Assembly (NCBI RefSeq): GCF_004331285.1
Contig: NZ_SJOH01000004.1
Span: forward strand, 62,001 to 126,000
Origin: Acinetobacter sp. ANC 3781
Lineage (GTDB): Bacteria; Pseudomonadota; Gammaproteobacteria; Pseudomonadales; Moraxellaceae
Length of the DNA: 64,000 nucleotides
Reading direction: 5' to 3'
In this document: piece by piece, positions 49,236-58,616 of the stretch
Numbering within the stretch: the first letter of the stretch is position 1
Layout of the letters: each line of letters opens with the position of its first letter
Position numbers and translations under genes: made by a program
Notes under the pieces: model-generated
Seen by the model: only the letters and a program-made list of their open reading frames with translations
Database searches by the model: none
Told to the model about the DNA's origin: nothing

Positions 49236-49330
49236 GCGACATGGAGGTCGCAATGTTTTCCTGTATGCCAAGGATGGCATATCAGGAAAACAAAGGGTTT
49301 TGTTACTTTTAACCTTTCAAAAGTAAAACA
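49236..49330 (+). repeat. Structured intergenic repeat, copy 2 (best preserved; possible small RNA)
   Basis: Hairpin 1: GCGAC-ATGGAG-GTCGC (49236-49251). Hairpin 2: outer stem TTTTCCTG/CAGGAAAA, inner stem TATGCCA/TGGCATA, loop AGGA, bulged T at 49282 (49256-49290). Then CAAAGGGTTTTG (49291-49302) and hairpin 3 TTACTTTT/AAAAGTAA (ending near 49326). Compared with copy 1, all three stems differ in sequence but keep pairing, length, loops and bulge. On this strand the first loop ACATGGAGGT fits the RsmA/CsrA binding consensus; on the other strand it would be an anti-Shine-Dalgarno loop as in phage C4 antisense RNA. Confidence 0.78.
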
Positions 49331-49401
49331 CTGCTTACATATTATTCATTGAAACTTTGTACAATCAGCGAAGCTGTGACTTTATCAAAATTAAAACCAT
49401 A

Positions 49402-49428
49402 AAAAAGCTACCTCACGGTGGCTTTTTA
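49402..49428. terminator. Terminator downstream of repeat copy 2
   Basis: AAAAAGCTACC-TCAC-GGTGGCTTTTT with T runs on both strands. It could end a transcript containing the repeat (plus strand) or the small minus-strand gene that follows. Confidence 0.82.
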
Positions 49429-49438
49429 AATCTAAAAA

Positions 49439-49570
49439 TTAAGAGCTTTGAAGTAAATAGCTACCAATCAAGAACAACATTTGCAGCCCCACGACTGCCA
49501 TAAAAAACATCCAGCCTTTCTTACGTAAAGTCGCTTTATCAAGCGCCGTATATGTCACAGTTTTTGGCAT
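49439..49570 (-). CDS. 43-residue single-pass membrane protein
   Basis: ATG at 49570 with an AGGTGACA ribosome binding site; stop at 49439-49441. The protein has a charged N-terminus (KTVTYTALDKATLRKKGW) and one membrane helix (about 21-39, MFFMAVVGLQMLFLIGSYLL). Its own terminator follows. No known family. It is between the repeat and purL, on the same strand as purL but separated from it by purL's terminator. Confidence 0.6.
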   Translation of the reverse strand: MPKTVTYTALDKATLRKKGWMFFMAVVGLQMLFLIGSYLLQSS

Positions 49571-49746
49571 TGTGTCACCTCACTTAGAGATTCAATCCTG
49601 AACTTATATTTAGTGAACTATCTTTCTTCTATATTGCCTCATCATTGTGCATAAAATACACAAACAATCTTTCATTCCAATATAAAAGCAAAATCTAAAC
49701 TAAGTCCAGCGGGAGAAATAAAAAATAAATTAACAATATGTACAAA

Positions 49747-49773
49747 ATAAAAAAGCCACCCGAAGGTGGCTTT
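49747..49773 (-). terminator. Intrinsic terminator of purL
   Basis: On the minus strand AAGCCACC-TTCG-GGTGGCTT followed by TTTTTATT. Confidence 0.92.
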
Positions 49774-49791
49774 AGAGCATCTTAGGGAAGA

Positions 49792-52700
49792 TTAACCAAT
49801 GAACTTACGTGCATTGCGGAACATGCGTAACCATGCACCATCTTCAGTCCATTCTTCAGGTTTCCAAGAATGCTGAACTGCACGGAAGTTACGTTCAGGG
49901 TGCGGCATCATAATCGTTGCACGACCATCTTGCGAGGTCACACCCGTAATCGCTTCCGGTGAACCATTCGGGTTCAATGGATATTGCTGTGTAGGATTAC
50001 CGAAGCTGTCTACATAGCGTAAGCTAACTTGATTGCCTGCATTTAATGCAGCAATTTTGTCTTCACTTGCAACAACACGACCTTCACCATGCGCAACTGC
50101 GATTGGTAAAATCGAACCTTCCATACCCTCTAACAGAATCGAGTTAGACTTTTCAACACGTACGTTAACCGCACGCGCTTCAAACATCTCAGAAGTATTG
50201 CGGTGGAAACGTGGCCAAGCATCAGCACCCGGAATCAATGGAGCCAATTGGGACAACATTTGACAACCATTACATATCCCTAGAGAGAAGGTTTCTTGAC
50301 GATTAAAAAATTTCTCGAACTGGTCACGAAGTTTAGGATTGAATAGAACCGATTTAGCCCAGCCACCCCCTGCGCCCATGACGTCACCGTAAGAGAAACC
50401 ACCACAAGTCACTAAACCTTCAAAGTCGTCAAGATCAATACGACCCGCAATCAAATCACTCATGTGAACATCGACAGTGTTGAAACCCACTTTGTCGAAT
50501 GCTGCAGCCATTTCAATATGACCATTTACGCCTTGTTCACGCAAGATCACCATGTTTGGACGACGTGAATTAATAAACGGCGCTTCAACAGGTTCATTCA
50601 AGTCAAATGTCGGCTGTGCAATGATACCTTTGTGATTCTTGTCTGTGATTAAAGCAAACTCAGAGTCCGCAGTTTCAACGTTGTCACGTAAGCGTTGGAT
50701 TTGATGTGAAACTTCAGTCCAAGCCACTTGCAAGTCGCTACGTTCAAGTACCAAACCGTTGATAGACAATTGATCCGTGTTGTTTACACGACCAACAACG
50801 CTAATTGCATCTTTCAATACTGATTCAGCAACTTCAGCTTGGAGTGCTTCCCAATTGCTTGTTGCGATTTGTAGTACTGCACCAATTTCTTCAGCAAATA
50901 AAGCTTCAGTCGATTGATCTTCAAGTTCTACACCTAAACGTGAAGCAAACATCATCTCTGCAACAGTAGCTAACAAACCACCATCACCGATGTCATGGTA
51001 AGCCTTCACTAAGCCGCGGTTGTTCCAGTCTTGAACTAAAGCGAAGAATGCCTTGAAGGCATCGAAGCTGTCTACGTCAGGGGTCACGGAACCAATGGCT
51101 TTGTAAACCTGAGCAAGAATCGAACCACCTAAACGGAACTGACCTTTAGACAAGTCAATGCGTACCAGTACTGAATCTTCATTTTTCAATTCAGGGGTCA
51201 ATGTTTTACGCACATCACCCACTGGTGCAAATGCAGTAATCACACCTGTCATTGGTGAAGTCACTGATTTGTCAATCCCTTCGTCGTTCCAGGTGGTACG
51301 CATAGACAATGAGTCTTTACCCACTGGAATTGCGATACCCAAGGCTGGACACATTTCCATACCAATAGCTTTAACACCTTCAAATAATGCTTGGTCTTCG
51401 CCTTTTTGACCAGCTGCCGCCATCCAGTTCGCAGACAATTTAATGTCGCTGATCTGTTCAATGTTGGCACACATGATGTTTGAAATCGATTCAGCGACAG
51501 CCAAACGTGCAGAAGCAGCAGGATTTAACAATGCAACAGGAGGACGTTCACCCATCGCCATTGCTTCACCTGTGTAACCGACAAGGCTGGTTGTAGTTAC
51601 TGCAGCATCCGCTACAGGAACTTGCCAACGACCTACCATCTGGTCACGCGCAACCATACCGGTAATCGAACGGTCACCAATGGTGATCAAGAACGATTTA
51701 GATGCAACGGTTGGATTTTTAAGAACGCGGTAGATCGCATCTTTTAAATCAATATTTGCCGCAGTGAAGTCATCGCCTTTACGTTCAATCGTTTCATATG
51801 AACGGCTCATGCGAGGTGTACCGCCAAGCATCACTTGCATTGGCATATCCACAGCTTTGTTATCAAACAATGGGTCTTCAACCGTCAAGTGACGTGCTTC
51901 AGTTGCTTCACCAAGTACCGCAAATGGGCAGCGTTCACGTGCACAAATCGATTCAAAAAGTTCTAATGAAGATGGACGAATCGCCAATACATAACGTTCT
52001 TGTGCTTCATTCGACCAGATTTCCATTGGAGACATGCCTGGCTCTAATGAAGGAATCTTGCGAAGATTCAAGACTGCACCCAGTTCGTGATCGTTCACAA
52101 GTTCAGGCATGGCATTCGATACACCACCCGCACCCACGTCATGTACAGATACGATTGGGTTGTTATCTTCAAAACGCCAGCAGGTATCAATCACTTCCTG
52201 GCAACGACGTTCCATTTCCGGGTTTTCACGTTGTACAGATGCGAAATCGAGGTTTTCACCGAGTTTACCGCTATCTACAGAAGATGCTGCACCACCGCCT
52301 AAGCCGATCAGCATTGCAGGACCACCGAGAACGATCAATAAGTCGCCCGGTTGAATTGGATCTTTTTCTACATGGTCAGGACGGATGTTACCGTAACCAC
52401 CGGCAATCATAATTGGCTTGTGGAAACCTTTTACATCGCCATTTACATTTTGTTCGAAAGTACGGAAGTAACCATTTAAGGCCGGACGACCAAATTCGTT
52501 GTTAAACGCAGCACCACCTAAAGGACCATCAATCATGATCTGTAGTGGAGATGCCATACGCGATGGTTTGCCGTAGTTGTCTTCCCAAGGTTGTTCAAAA
52601 CCCGGAATGTTCAGGTTAGACACGGTGAAACCGGTTAAACCTGCTTTGGGTTTACCGCCACGACCTGTCGCGCCTTCGTCACGGATTTCACCACCCGAAC

Positions 52701-53622
52701 CTGTCGCAGCACCGGCAAATGGTGCAATCGCTGTTGGATGGTTATGAGTTTCTACTTTCATCAAGATATGAGCAGCTTGGCTCTTGTATTTATAAACGTG
52801 ATGACCGTTTTCATCCGGTTTTGGATAGAAACGTTGCGTGTCATAACCCACAATTACAGAAGCGTTGTCTTTATAGGCTGACAATACATCTGCAGGCGAT
52901 TCTTTATAGGTGTTTTTAATCATTTGGAACAATGACAATGGTTGTTTTTCACCATCAATGGTCCATTCAGAACCGAAGATTTTATGACGGCAATGCTCAG
53001 AGTTTGCTTGTGCAAACATCATTAGCTCGATGTCATGTGGGTTACGACCCATCTTGATAAATGCTTCGGTTAAGTAATCAATTTCTTCATCAGACAATGC
53101 AAAACCAAATTCAGAGTTGGCTTTAACCAGTGCTTCTTTACCTTGACCTAAGATATCAATGCTATTTAAAGGTTTTGGTTCAGTCTCGTTAAATAAGGCA
53201 GCCGCATCATCAATTTGATTGAACACGCTTTCAGTCATGCGGTCATGCAATGCCAGTTTCACTTCATTCGATATTTCAGAAATACCCTTTAAAGTAAACA
53301 AAACACCGCGTTCAAGGCGGTGTATGGGAGTATTACAATTGGCAAAAATATCAGTCGCTTTAGACGACCATGGAGAGATAGTCCCCAAACGCGGTGTTAC
53401 AAGAACTTGAATTTCATCACTTGCCGGTTGGCGAACTTCAAAAGACGCACCGTCATTTAATAGTTGTAATGCAGATTGATGCTGCTGCTCGTTGAGCGTT
53501 TGATCAAACAGATAAATCCATTGACTTTCAATTGATTGAACAGAACTCATTGACGCTAAACGGTTTAAGAGTTGAGTTTTCTTAAAAGAAGAGTGTGCTG
53601 GTGCACCGGCCACGATAAACAT
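49792..53622 (-). CDS. purL: Phosphoribosylformylglycinamidine synthase
   Basis: A 1276-residue single-chain FGAM synthase, the fourth step of purine synthesis. The ATP-grasp-like synthetase halves contain [21 protein letters not shown] and [11 protein letters not shown]. The C-terminal glutamine amidotransferase has the nucleophile in [10 protein letters not shown] and the His/Glu in [11 protein letters not shown] start at ATG 53622 ([11 protein letters not shown]), the family start; an upstream ATG at 53667 would add 15 residues without homology. Confidence 0.97.
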   Translation of the reverse strand: MFIVAGAPAHSSFKKTQLLNRLASMSSVQSIESQWIYLFDQTLNEQQHQSALQLLNDGASFEVRQPASDEIQVLVTPRLGTISPWSSKATDIFANCNTPIHRLERGVLFTLKGISEISNEVKLALHDRMTESVFNQIDDAAALFNETEPKPLNSIDILGQGKEALVKANSEFGFALSDEEIDYLTEAFIKMGRNPHDIELMMFAQANSEHCRHKIFGSEWTIDGEKQPLSLFQMIKNTYKESPADVLSAYKDNASVIVGYDTQRFYPKPDENGHHVYKYKSQAAHILMKVETHNHPTAIAPFAGAATGSGGEIRDEGATGRGGKPKAGLTGFTVSNLNIPGFEQPWEDNYGKPSRMASPLQIMIDGPLGGAAFNNEFGRPALNGYFRTFEQNVNGDVKGFHKPIMIAGGYGNIRPDHVEKDPIQPGDLLIVLGGPAMLIGLGGGAASSVDSGKLGENLDFASVQRENPEMERRCQEVIDTCWRFEDNNPIVSVHDVGAGGVSNAMPELVNDHELGAVLNLRKIPSLEPGMSPMEIWSNEAQERYVLAIRPSSLELFESICARERCPFAVLGEATEARHLTVEDPLFDNKAVDMPMQVMLGGTPRMSRSYETIERKGDDFTAANIDLKDAIYRVLKNPTVASKSFLITIGDRSITGMVARDQMVGRWQVPVADAAVTTTSLVGYTGEAMAMGERPPVALLNPAASARLAVAESISNIMCANIEQISDIKLSANWMAAAGQKGEDQALFEGVKAIGMEMCPALGIAIPVGKDSLSMRTTWNDEGIDKSVTSPMTGVITAFAPVGDVRKTLTPELKNEDSVLVRIDLSKGQFRLGGSILAQVYKAIGSVTPDVDSFDAFKAFFALVQDWNNRGLVKAYHDIGDGGLLATVAEMMFASRLGVELEDQSTEALFAEEIGAVLQIATSNWEALQAEVAESVLKDAISVVGRVNNTDQLSINGLVLERSDLQVAWTEVSHQIQRLRDNVETADSEFALITDKNHKGIIAQPTFDLNEPVEAPFINSRRPNMVILREQGVNGHIEMAAAFDKVGFNTVDVHMSDLIAGRIDLDDFEGLVTCGGFSYGDVMGAGGGWAKSVLFNPKLRDQFEKFFNRQETFSLGICNGCQMLSQLAPLIPGADAWPRFHRNTSEMFEARAVNVRVEKSNSILLEGMEGSILPIAVAHGEGRVVASEDKIAALNAGNQVSLRYVDSFGNPTQQYPLNPNGSPEAITGVTSQDGRATIMMPHPERNFRAVQHSWKPEEWTEDGAWLRMFRNARKFIG

Positions 53623-53699
53623 GCTGATTTTGGCTCCACGGGCAGGTCTTTGGGACCATACCGCCAATGTGACTTAGAGAGAGCGCATATTCTACTTGG

Positions 53700-54344
53700 T
53701 ATTGACCAAATCAGCTAGATAGAAATTTACGAATCTGTGAAGTATAGCGGATAATTTTTGACAAAAACATCTTAATTATCAGTCAAAAGATGCCATATAT
53801 CTTTGAATAATTCATATTTATGTTATTTCTAAATAATTTCAAATCCTTAATATTCTTATGCTTTAACCTGTTAAAGCTGACCATTAGCACTTTAAAATTA
53901 CAGTTGAATGATGTAGATCAACTATAATTTAAAAAAATGTTACATTTTAATTGTTTATGAAAAAAAAATATTATTTAGCAAAAGATTACGAATAAGCTTA
54001 TGTATTTAATTAAAAATTTTTGGCTGCAGGAATATTTTAATCAGTAGAGCTAAATCATGCAAAACATCTATATAAGTAAAAAATTTTTACAATGATGGGG
54101 TTCATCAGTTAATTTGATGAACTTATGTTACACTCGCCTTCCCGATATATACAGTTGTTCTTATCGTTAGAACAATTTACGGATGTTCACCTTTATTGTA
54201 AGCAGGAATATATCAATATTATATTCATAGACTTACAAGCTTATATTTATCTCAATATTTCTGCTCTTTCTGAATTAGAGCCTTAATCTGTCACTCAGTT
54301 GTTAGCTTGTTTAAACAAGACTGTGACGCGCTTAAGGAGTTATT
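53700..54344. other. Long AT-rich intergenic region upstream of the symporter
   Basis: About 640 bases between divergent purL and the sodium:solute symporter. It includes the purL promoter, a TTGTTCT/AGAACAA inverted repeat (54155-54175) and the exact palindrome CTTGTTTAAACAAG (54306-54319) just before the AAGGAG ribosome binding site. The palindrome could be an operator or an mRNA hairpin. No gene seen. Confidence 0.5.
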
Positions 54345-55982
54345 ATGTTTCAATTCACTAGTACAACCACTGTACTATTGATGGTGCTTTTTTACGGCAT
54401 AACTTTTTTACTTTCGTTGCGGATTAAACGAAAAAATGAAAATGTCGATGGTTACATGGTATCCAATGGTTCCATGGGATTTGGTATGTCAGCGGCAAGC
54501 ATGACCGCCACTTGGATATGGGCCGCTTCATTCTATGCAGCGGCTTCCTCGGGCTATAAATACGGCGTTTCAGGCGCACTGCACTATGGTTTCTGGGGTG
54601 CGCTGATGATTCTATTTATTTATCCTTTTGGTAAGCGTTTTCGGGAACTTGCACCTAATGCCCATACGCTAGCCGAAATTATGCATGCCCGTCATGGCAC
54701 TCAAAGCCAGCTCATTTTAGCGGGTTCAAATATTGTCGGTAGTATTATTAGTTTGATGGTGAACTTTACTGCTGCGGGCGCCTTGGTTGAGATTCTTTCC
54801 CCTTTAAGCTTTACTCACGGTGTTCTCATTACGGGTATTGGGGTTTTATCCTATACGCTCTGGTCAGGTTTCCGCTCTTCCGTGTTTACAGATTTTGGTC
54901 AGTTGGTGGCGATGATTGTGGCTGCTGTGATTATTATTCCTGTCATTTTTTATACTTTAGGTGGGCCGGCTTTATTCCAAACTGGGGTACACAACTTAAG
55001 CGCCGATCAACTGAATTTCTTTTCTAAAGCTGCCTTTCTAGAACAAGGTGCACCTTTTTTTGTCGCCGTTCTGGCCTATGCGATTGGTAACCAAACCATT
55101 GCCCAGCGATTATTTGCCGTTCGCGAAGATTTGATCAAACCGAGTTTCATTACTGCAACGATTGGTTACGCAGCGATTGTGATTGGATTAGGAATGCTCG
55201 GATTATTGGCCTTGTTTGCTGGCATACAACCTATTGACGGCAATTTAAATAACCTGATTCCACAAATGGCTGCAACCTATCTTCCACCCTTTATGGTGGT
55301 ATTGCTGTTTATCATGGTAATTGGGGCATTGTCATCTACAGCAGATTCTGACTTATCTGCACTGGCGGCTCTGGTCATGACCGATATTTATGGCAAACAA
55401 ATCGCCAAAAACCGTCCTGATCCCAAAAAGATGCTGTTTATTGGCCGTATGACCATGATTGTAGCCACCATGCTCGGTATTCTGATTGCGACATTAAAAT
55501 TCGATATTTTATCAATGTTAATTTTTGTCGGCGCGCTATGGGGAGCAATTGTTTTCCCGGTCATTGTCAGTCTGTATTGGGGTAAAGTCACAGCGCGTGC
55601 CTTTAACTGGGCAGTCCTACTGGCCTTTATCAGTTTCCTGACTGTACGTTTTGAATGGATTACGATTCAAGGTCTGACTGCTTATGCTTTTGAGTTTATT
55701 GCAACTTTAGGCGCCGGCGTAGTTCTTGGCCTGATGAGTTTTGGTTTTTTTGGCAAAAAAGTCGGTTTATGGGTCGGTATTTTTGCCACTCTCGCTTTAT
55801 TGCCTTGGACCATCGGATTTTTACGTGACTACACCACTTTATTAAGCTCTCTCACTGCTTATGGCACGAGCGCTTTGGTGTGTACTGGCATCACGTTGTT
55901 AAATCGAAAAGATCATTTTGATTTTAAAACAATCAATCAGATGGTGATTGAATTTCATCAATTACCTAACAAAAACAAATAA
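54345..55982 (+). CDS. Sodium:solute symporter family transporter
   Basis: A 545-residue SSSF transporter with about thirteen to fifteen membrane helices. The core LeuT-like fold is seen in SMGFGMSAASMTATWIWAAS (unwound helix 1) and GALSSTADSDLSALAALVMTDIYG (the sodium-binding SSTADSDL segment). The nearest types I recognise are the urea/polyamine (DUR3-like) symporters, but the substrate is not certain. It is followed after 10 bases by a 43-residue membrane protein. AAGGAG ribosome binding site. Confidence 0.87.
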   Translation: MFQFTSTTTVLLMVLFYGITFLLSLRIKRKNENVDGYMVSNGSMGFGMSAASMTATWIWAASFYAAASSGYKYGVSGALHYGFWGALMILFIYPFGKRFRELAPNAHTLAEIMHARHGTQSQLILAGSNIVGSIISLMVNFTAAGALVEILSPLSFTHGVLITGIGVLSYTLWSGFRSSVFTDFGQLVAMIVAAVIIIPVIFYTLGGPALFQTGVHNLSADQLNFFSKAAFLEQGAPFFVAVLAYAIGNQTIAQRLFAVREDLIKPSFITATIGYAAIVIGLGMLGLLALFAGIQPIDGNLNNLIPQMAATYLPPFMVVLLFIMVIGALSSTADSDLSALAALVMTDIYGKQIAKNRPDPKKMLFIGRMTMIVATMLGILIATLKFDILSMLIFVGALWGAIVFPVIVSLYWGKVTARAFNWAVLLAFISFLTVRFEWITIQGLTAYAFEFIATLGAGVVLGLMSFGFFGKKVGLWVGIFATLALLPWTIGFLRDYTTLLSSLTAYGTSALVCTGITLLNRKDHFDFKTINQMVIEFHQLPNKNK

Positions 55983-55992
55983 GGAGTTTTAT

Positions 55993-56124
55993 ATGACTAC
56001 CCAATTTCTTACCTTGTATGTTTTATTTTGGCCACTCGTTGCAACTTGTATTCTTTTTACCTTGTGCACAGCAGTCTATCGCGATACACAAGAAGCAAAA
56101 GCGAATGGTGAAGATTTGGTATAA
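55993..56124 (+). CDS. 43-residue membrane protein paired with the symporter
   Basis: ATG 55993 is 10 bases after the symporter stop and has its own strong AAGGAG site. The product MTTQFLTLYVLFWPLVATC... has one membrane helix (about 5-27) and a short acidic tail (DTQEAKANGEDL). Small partner proteins next to solute:sodium symporters are known (for example YjcH-type before ActP), so it may be a transporter subunit; that is inference. Confidence 0.75.
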   Translation: MTTQFLTLYVLFWPLVATCILFTLCTAVYRDTQEAKANGEDLV

Positions 56125-56139
56125 TTATTGGTCTCACTT

Positions 56140-56170
56140 AAAAAAACAGATCTATTGATCTGTTTTTTTC
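56140..56170 (+). terminator. Intrinsic terminator of the symporter operon
   Basis: AAAAAACAGATC-TATT-GATCTGTTTTTT. Confidence 0.92.
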
Positions 56171-56292
56171 TATAACTCAAGAATAAGTACTTTCACTCAA
56201 AAATATTTTCCCGACAATTCATGTCGCACTACTCTAGTCTATTGGATTTTTTTTTGGCATGATGAATTCAGGTCGTCACTGAATAATGATAA

Positions 56293-57633
56293 ATGGAACA
56301 AATGCGTTGGTTAGAACTGCTTTCGACAGTTCGCATTGGTAGCAAAAAACAGAGTACAGAACAGGCACGTAGCCCCTTCCATAAAGATTATGACCGTATT
56401 ATTTTTTCGCAAAGTTTTCGACAATTAAACCGTAAAACTCAAGTCCATCCGCTGACCCAGCATGATGGCATTCATACCCGTTTAACCCATTCTTTAGAAG
56501 TGTCCTGTATTGGTCGCTCCCTTGGCATGCTCGCAGCTGAAAAAATTAAAGATCAACTGCCCGTCTGGATTTCCCCTGCCGATGTCGGCGCCATTATTCA
56601 GGCCGCCTGTCTGGCACATGATATTGGCAATCCACCTTTTGGACATGCCGGTGAATATGCCATTCGCGAATGGTTTGATGATGCTTCACATGGTAACTTT
56701 TTAGCAGAACTCACACCTGAAGAACAAGCCGATGTACGTCAATTTGAAGGTAATGCTCAAGGTTTACGCTTACTGACTAAAATTGACTATCATCCGAATG
56801 ATGGTGGCATGCGCCTGACTTACGCAACATTAGGCGCTTACTTAAAGTATCCATGGTTGTCTAAAACGATTGCATCTCAGGGCGACCGCCCTGCCAGTCA
56901 ACGGGCAAAGTTTGGTTGTTATCAGTCTGAAAAAGAAATTCTAAAGCAAATTGCAGAACAGCTGGGTTTAATTCAGTTGGGGGAATATCACTATTGCCGT
57001 CATCCACTAACCTATTTATTAGAAGCAGCAGATGACATTTGTTATGCCCTGATTGATTTGGAAGATGGCATTATTTTAAATATGCTTTCTTATGAAGAAG
57101 TGGAACCGATTTTCCTTGACCTGATTGCGGATTATGGCAGACCGGAAGAATTGTCTATACCAACGACAACATGGCAGCAAAAAATTGCCGCTTTACGTGG
57201 CCGAGTCATGAAACGACTGGTTGATGAAGTGACCACGGCATTTGCCAAACATCACTATGAAATTTTGTCGGGACAACTCAAGGGCAGCTTATTGCAGTAT
57301 TGCGCTGAAGATATTGAACGTGGCATTGACCGAGCGAAGAATTTGGCGCGTGACAAAATTTTTGAACATCCGCAAAAAGCCGGTCTGGAAATTATCGCGC
57401 ATCAAAGTCTGCAAAATATTTTGAATGCCTTTATTCCCCTGACCACACCGCATAAAACTTTAAGTTTTAAGGAACAGCGTCTAATGTCTATGCTGCAGCG
57501 TGCTGGTGTGAATTTTGAAAGTAATCATTATGAAAATATTATGCAGGTGCTGGACATTATTTCGAAGTTTTCAGACCATCAGGCTTATAACCTGTCACAA
57601 GAGTTACAAGGCAACAAAGCCGGTTTGATCTAA
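56293..57633 (+). CDS. dgt: dGTP triphosphohydrolase (dGTPase-like)
   Basis: A 446-residue HD-domain enzyme that cleaves dGTP to deoxyguanosine and triphosphate. The metal site is formed by HTRLTHSLEV and CLAHDIGNPPFGHAGE (His-Asp pair), with a further Asp in AADDICYALIDLEDG. The family is diverse in substrate and often allosteric; strict dGTP preference is assumed. Confidence 0.92.
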   Translation: MEQMRWLELLSTVRIGSKKQSTEQARSPFHKDYDRIIFSQSFRQLNRKTQVHPLTQHDGIHTRLTHSLEVSCIGRSLGMLAAEKIKDQLPVWISPADVGAIIQAACLAHDIGNPPFGHAGEYAIREWFDDASHGNFLAELTPEEQADVRQFEGNAQGLRLLTKIDYHPNDGGMRLTYATLGAYLKYPWLSKTIASQGDRPASQRAKFGCYQSEKEILKQIAEQLGLIQLGEYHYCRHPLTYLLEAADDICYALIDLEDGIILNMLSYEEVEPIFLDLIADYGRPEELSIPTTTWQQKIAALRGRVMKRLVDEVTTAFAKHHYEILSGQLKGSLLQYCAEDIERGIDRAKNLARDKIFEHPQKAGLEIIAHQSLQNILNAFIPLTTPHKTLSFKEQRLMSMLQRAGVNFESNHYENIMQVLDIISKFSDHQAYNLSQELQGNKAGLI

Positions 57634-57698
57634 GTTTTTGAAGATATGCGGGGTAATACTTCTGCAAATTTTAACGAATTATTTTTAATAAATTATGC

Positions 57699-57730
57699 GT
57701 GAGCATTTTGCCTTTCCTGCGAATGCTCAC
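57699..57730. other. Nine-base-stem inverted repeat between dgt and ruvA
   Basis: GTGAGCATT and AATGCTCAC pair around a 14-base loop, 37 bases before ruvA. No T run follows on either strand, so it is not a classic terminator. Confidence 0.5.
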
Positions 57731-57767
57731 TACTATGCAACCCACGACAGATAAGTGACAAATTAAA

Positions 57768-58370
57768 ATGATTGGATGTCTCATTGGTGAAGTGTTTGCT
57801 TTAGAAGCACCGACAGTACTTTTAAATGTAAATGGCGTGGGCTATGAAGTGGATACCCCACTTTCTACATTTTGCCAATTACACAAAGGGCAAAAAGTGA
57901 CTTTATGGACACATTTAACGGTTCGTGAAGATGCACAATTGCTTTACGGCTTTTTAGATGCGCAAGAGAAAACCATTTTCCGTACCTTACTTAAAGTAAA
58001 CGGCGTTGGTCCAAAAATGGCGCTTGGTATTTTATCAACTTTAAGTATCGATTTATTGATTCATACCGTTGAAAATGAAGATCTGAATACCTTGGTAAAA
58101 GTTCCGGGTGTGGGTAAGAAAACTGCTGAACGTTTGATGATCGAACTTCGTGACCGTTTTAAAGCCATGTCTGCAGGCAATGTCCCAACCAACTCAACAG
58201 CGCCACAAATTCAGTTTACCGGCAATTCTGCTGTGGCAGAAGCGGAAGCGGCTTTACAATCTTTAGGCTACAAACCTGCTGAAGCACAAAAACTGATTAA
58301 TGCCGTGAAAGGTGATTATATCGAAGCGGGTGATATTATTCGTGCAGCATTAAAGTCGATGAATAAATAA
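57768..58370 (+). CDS. ruvA: Holliday junction DNA helicase RuvA
   Basis: A 200-residue subunit that binds four-way junctions and directs RuvB. Domain I starts MIGCLIGEVFALEAPTVLLNVNGVGYEV; helix-hairpin-helix motifs are VNGVGPKMALGIL and VPGVGKKTAERLM. The C-terminal domain III (about 150-200) contacts RuvB. ruvC is not adjacent. Confidence 0.97.
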   Translation: MIGCLIGEVFALEAPTVLLNVNGVGYEVDTPLSTFCQLHKGQKVTLWTHLTVREDAQLLYGFLDAQEKTIFRTLLKVNGVGPKMALGILSTLSIDLLIHTVENEDLNTLVKVPGVGKKTAERLMIELRDRFKAMSAGNVPTNSTAPQIQFTGNSAVAEAEAALQSLGYKPAEAQKLINAVKGDYIEAGDIIRAALKSMNK

Positions 58371-58412
58371 TTCATTATTTAATGTTATAGATGTAAATAG
58401 ATGCAATGAAAA

Positions 58413-58516
58413 GCAGCCTGAATGCTGCCGCAGAAATATGGAATATGGACATGCCATTATTTCTATAAAGGGTTTTGTTACCTTGCGCGGTATACTGCTC
58501 ATCTGGCAAAAGTAAA
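58413..58516 (+). repeat. Structured intergenic repeat, copy 3 (divergent), between ruvA and ruvB
   Basis: Hairpin 1: GCAGC-CTGAAT-GCTGC (58413-58428). Hairpin 2: AGAAATATGG pairs with CCAT-T-ATTTCT (58432-58464) with a bulged T, around a loop containing ATGGA. Then TAAAGGGTTTTG and GTTAC (58466-58481), shared with copy 2, and a CAAAAGTAAA end (58507-58516) also shared. Loop 1 has lost the GGA and the third hairpin is longer and imperfect, so this is the most decayed or most diverged copy. Confidence 0.65.
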
Positions 58517-58616
58517 GTTATGCCTACGCAATTGCATCTAAACTCAGATAAATATTTGAGGCTGTATGAATCCTTACGGACTCAATTGATGCCCCTAAAG
58601 GTAAATCTAAATCATT

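Noticed and set aside
57699..57730. Inverted repeat before ruvA as another copy of the structured repeat
   Set aside because: No CAAAGGGTTTTG block, no second hairpin and a 14-base loop; it does not fit the family.
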